This document shows, piece by piece, positions 7,046-7,146 of a stretch of 7,146 nucleotides of DNA. Within the stretch, counting starts at the first letter, position 1. Every line of letters begins with the position of its first letter. The position numbers were made by a program, and so were the translations under genes. This stretch comes from Actinomycetes bacterium (GTDB lineage Bacteria; Actinomycetota; Acidimicrobiia; Spongiisociales; UBA5794), in the NCBI GenBank assembly GCA_023336765.1, contig JAMBLL010000110.1:1-7146 (forward strand), written 5' to 3'. The notes under the pieces are model-generated. The model was not told the origin of the DNA, made no database searches, and worked only from the letters and a program-made list of their open reading frames with translations.

Positions 7046-7062
7046 GAACGAGCCCGTGGCTC

Positions 7063-7146
7063 TCAGGCCTCAGTGGCACCTTCGTTGTTCTCGACACCCC
7101 CACGGTCGTGCGCCATGTGCATGAAGTGGTCGACATCGCCAACGTC
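7063..7146 (-). CDS. Probable C-terminal fragment of an unidentified protein
   Basis: On the minus strand the frame is open from the window edge to a TGA at 7063-7065, giving 27 residues that end in an acidic tail (VDHFMHMAHDRGG, then Glu/Asn/Ala-rich). The amphipathic helix followed by a disordered acidic end looks like a genuine protein C-terminus, and convergent placement with the VKOR gene is plausible. Other frames are also open here, and the fragment is too short to identify. Confidence 0.4.
   Translation of the reverse strand, partial: DVGDVDHFMHMAHDRGGVENNEGATEA

Noticed and set aside
7034..7146. Plus-strand open frame from an ATG at 7034 to the window edge
   Set aside because: The translation is Ser/Pro/Arg-rich without structure and has no convincing ribosome binding site; the opposite-strand reading looks more protein-like.

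Overview
The window is ordinary-looking chromosomal DNA from a high-GC bacterium (I estimate about 60% G+C; not counted). Gene content points to an actinobacterium: an AarF/UbiB-type kinase carrying a holin-like membrane domain, a flippase-like multi-pass protein, a small Ala/Glu-rich helical protein and a secreted thioredoxin-VKOR fusion. A marine, freshwater or uncultured lineage such as Acidimicrobiia would fit, but this is inferred from general protein style and not from a marker gene. I see no rRNA, tRNA, CRISPR array, insertion sequence or phage gene.

Layout. (1) 1-440, minus: the N-terminal 146 residues of a multi-pass membrane protein that runs off the left edge. (2) 441-656: a 216-bp spacer between divergent genes. 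(3) 657-1025, plus: a 122-aa soluble helical protein of unknown function. (4) 1026-1069: a 44-bp convergent spacer with a hairpin. (5) 1070-3283, minus: a 737-aa membrane-anchored ABC1/UbiB kinase-like protein. (6) 3284-3532: a 249-bp divergent regulatory spacer with an inverted repeat. (7) 3533-4552 and 4596-5606, plus: a two-gene unit of a putative class I aldolase-like TIM barrel and a PfkB-family sugar kinase. (8) 5607-5754: a 148-bp spacer with no convincing terminator. (9) 5755-6924, plus: an exported thioredoxin-like domain fused in front of a VKOR domain. (10) 6925-7062: a spacer with a hairpin. (11) 7063-7146, minus: the probable C-terminus of an unidentified protein.

How the genes may work together. 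The aldolase and kinase look like a small cytosolic sugar-phosphate module in which the kinase phosphorylates a sugar or sugar acid and the aldolase cleaves the product. The logic resembles LacC/LacD, YihV/YihT or IolC/IolJ, but the substrate is unknown. The Trx-VKOR protein should introduce disulfides into exported proteins using membrane quinone. The UbiB-like protein may support isoprenoid-quinone metabolism or lipid handling, which would give a loose quinone link to VKOR, but nothing in the sequence shows co-regulation. The most interesting points are the orphan aldolase/kinase pair, the Trx-first VKOR fusion with an extra membrane helix, and the fused UbiB with DTG in place of the usual DFG motif.
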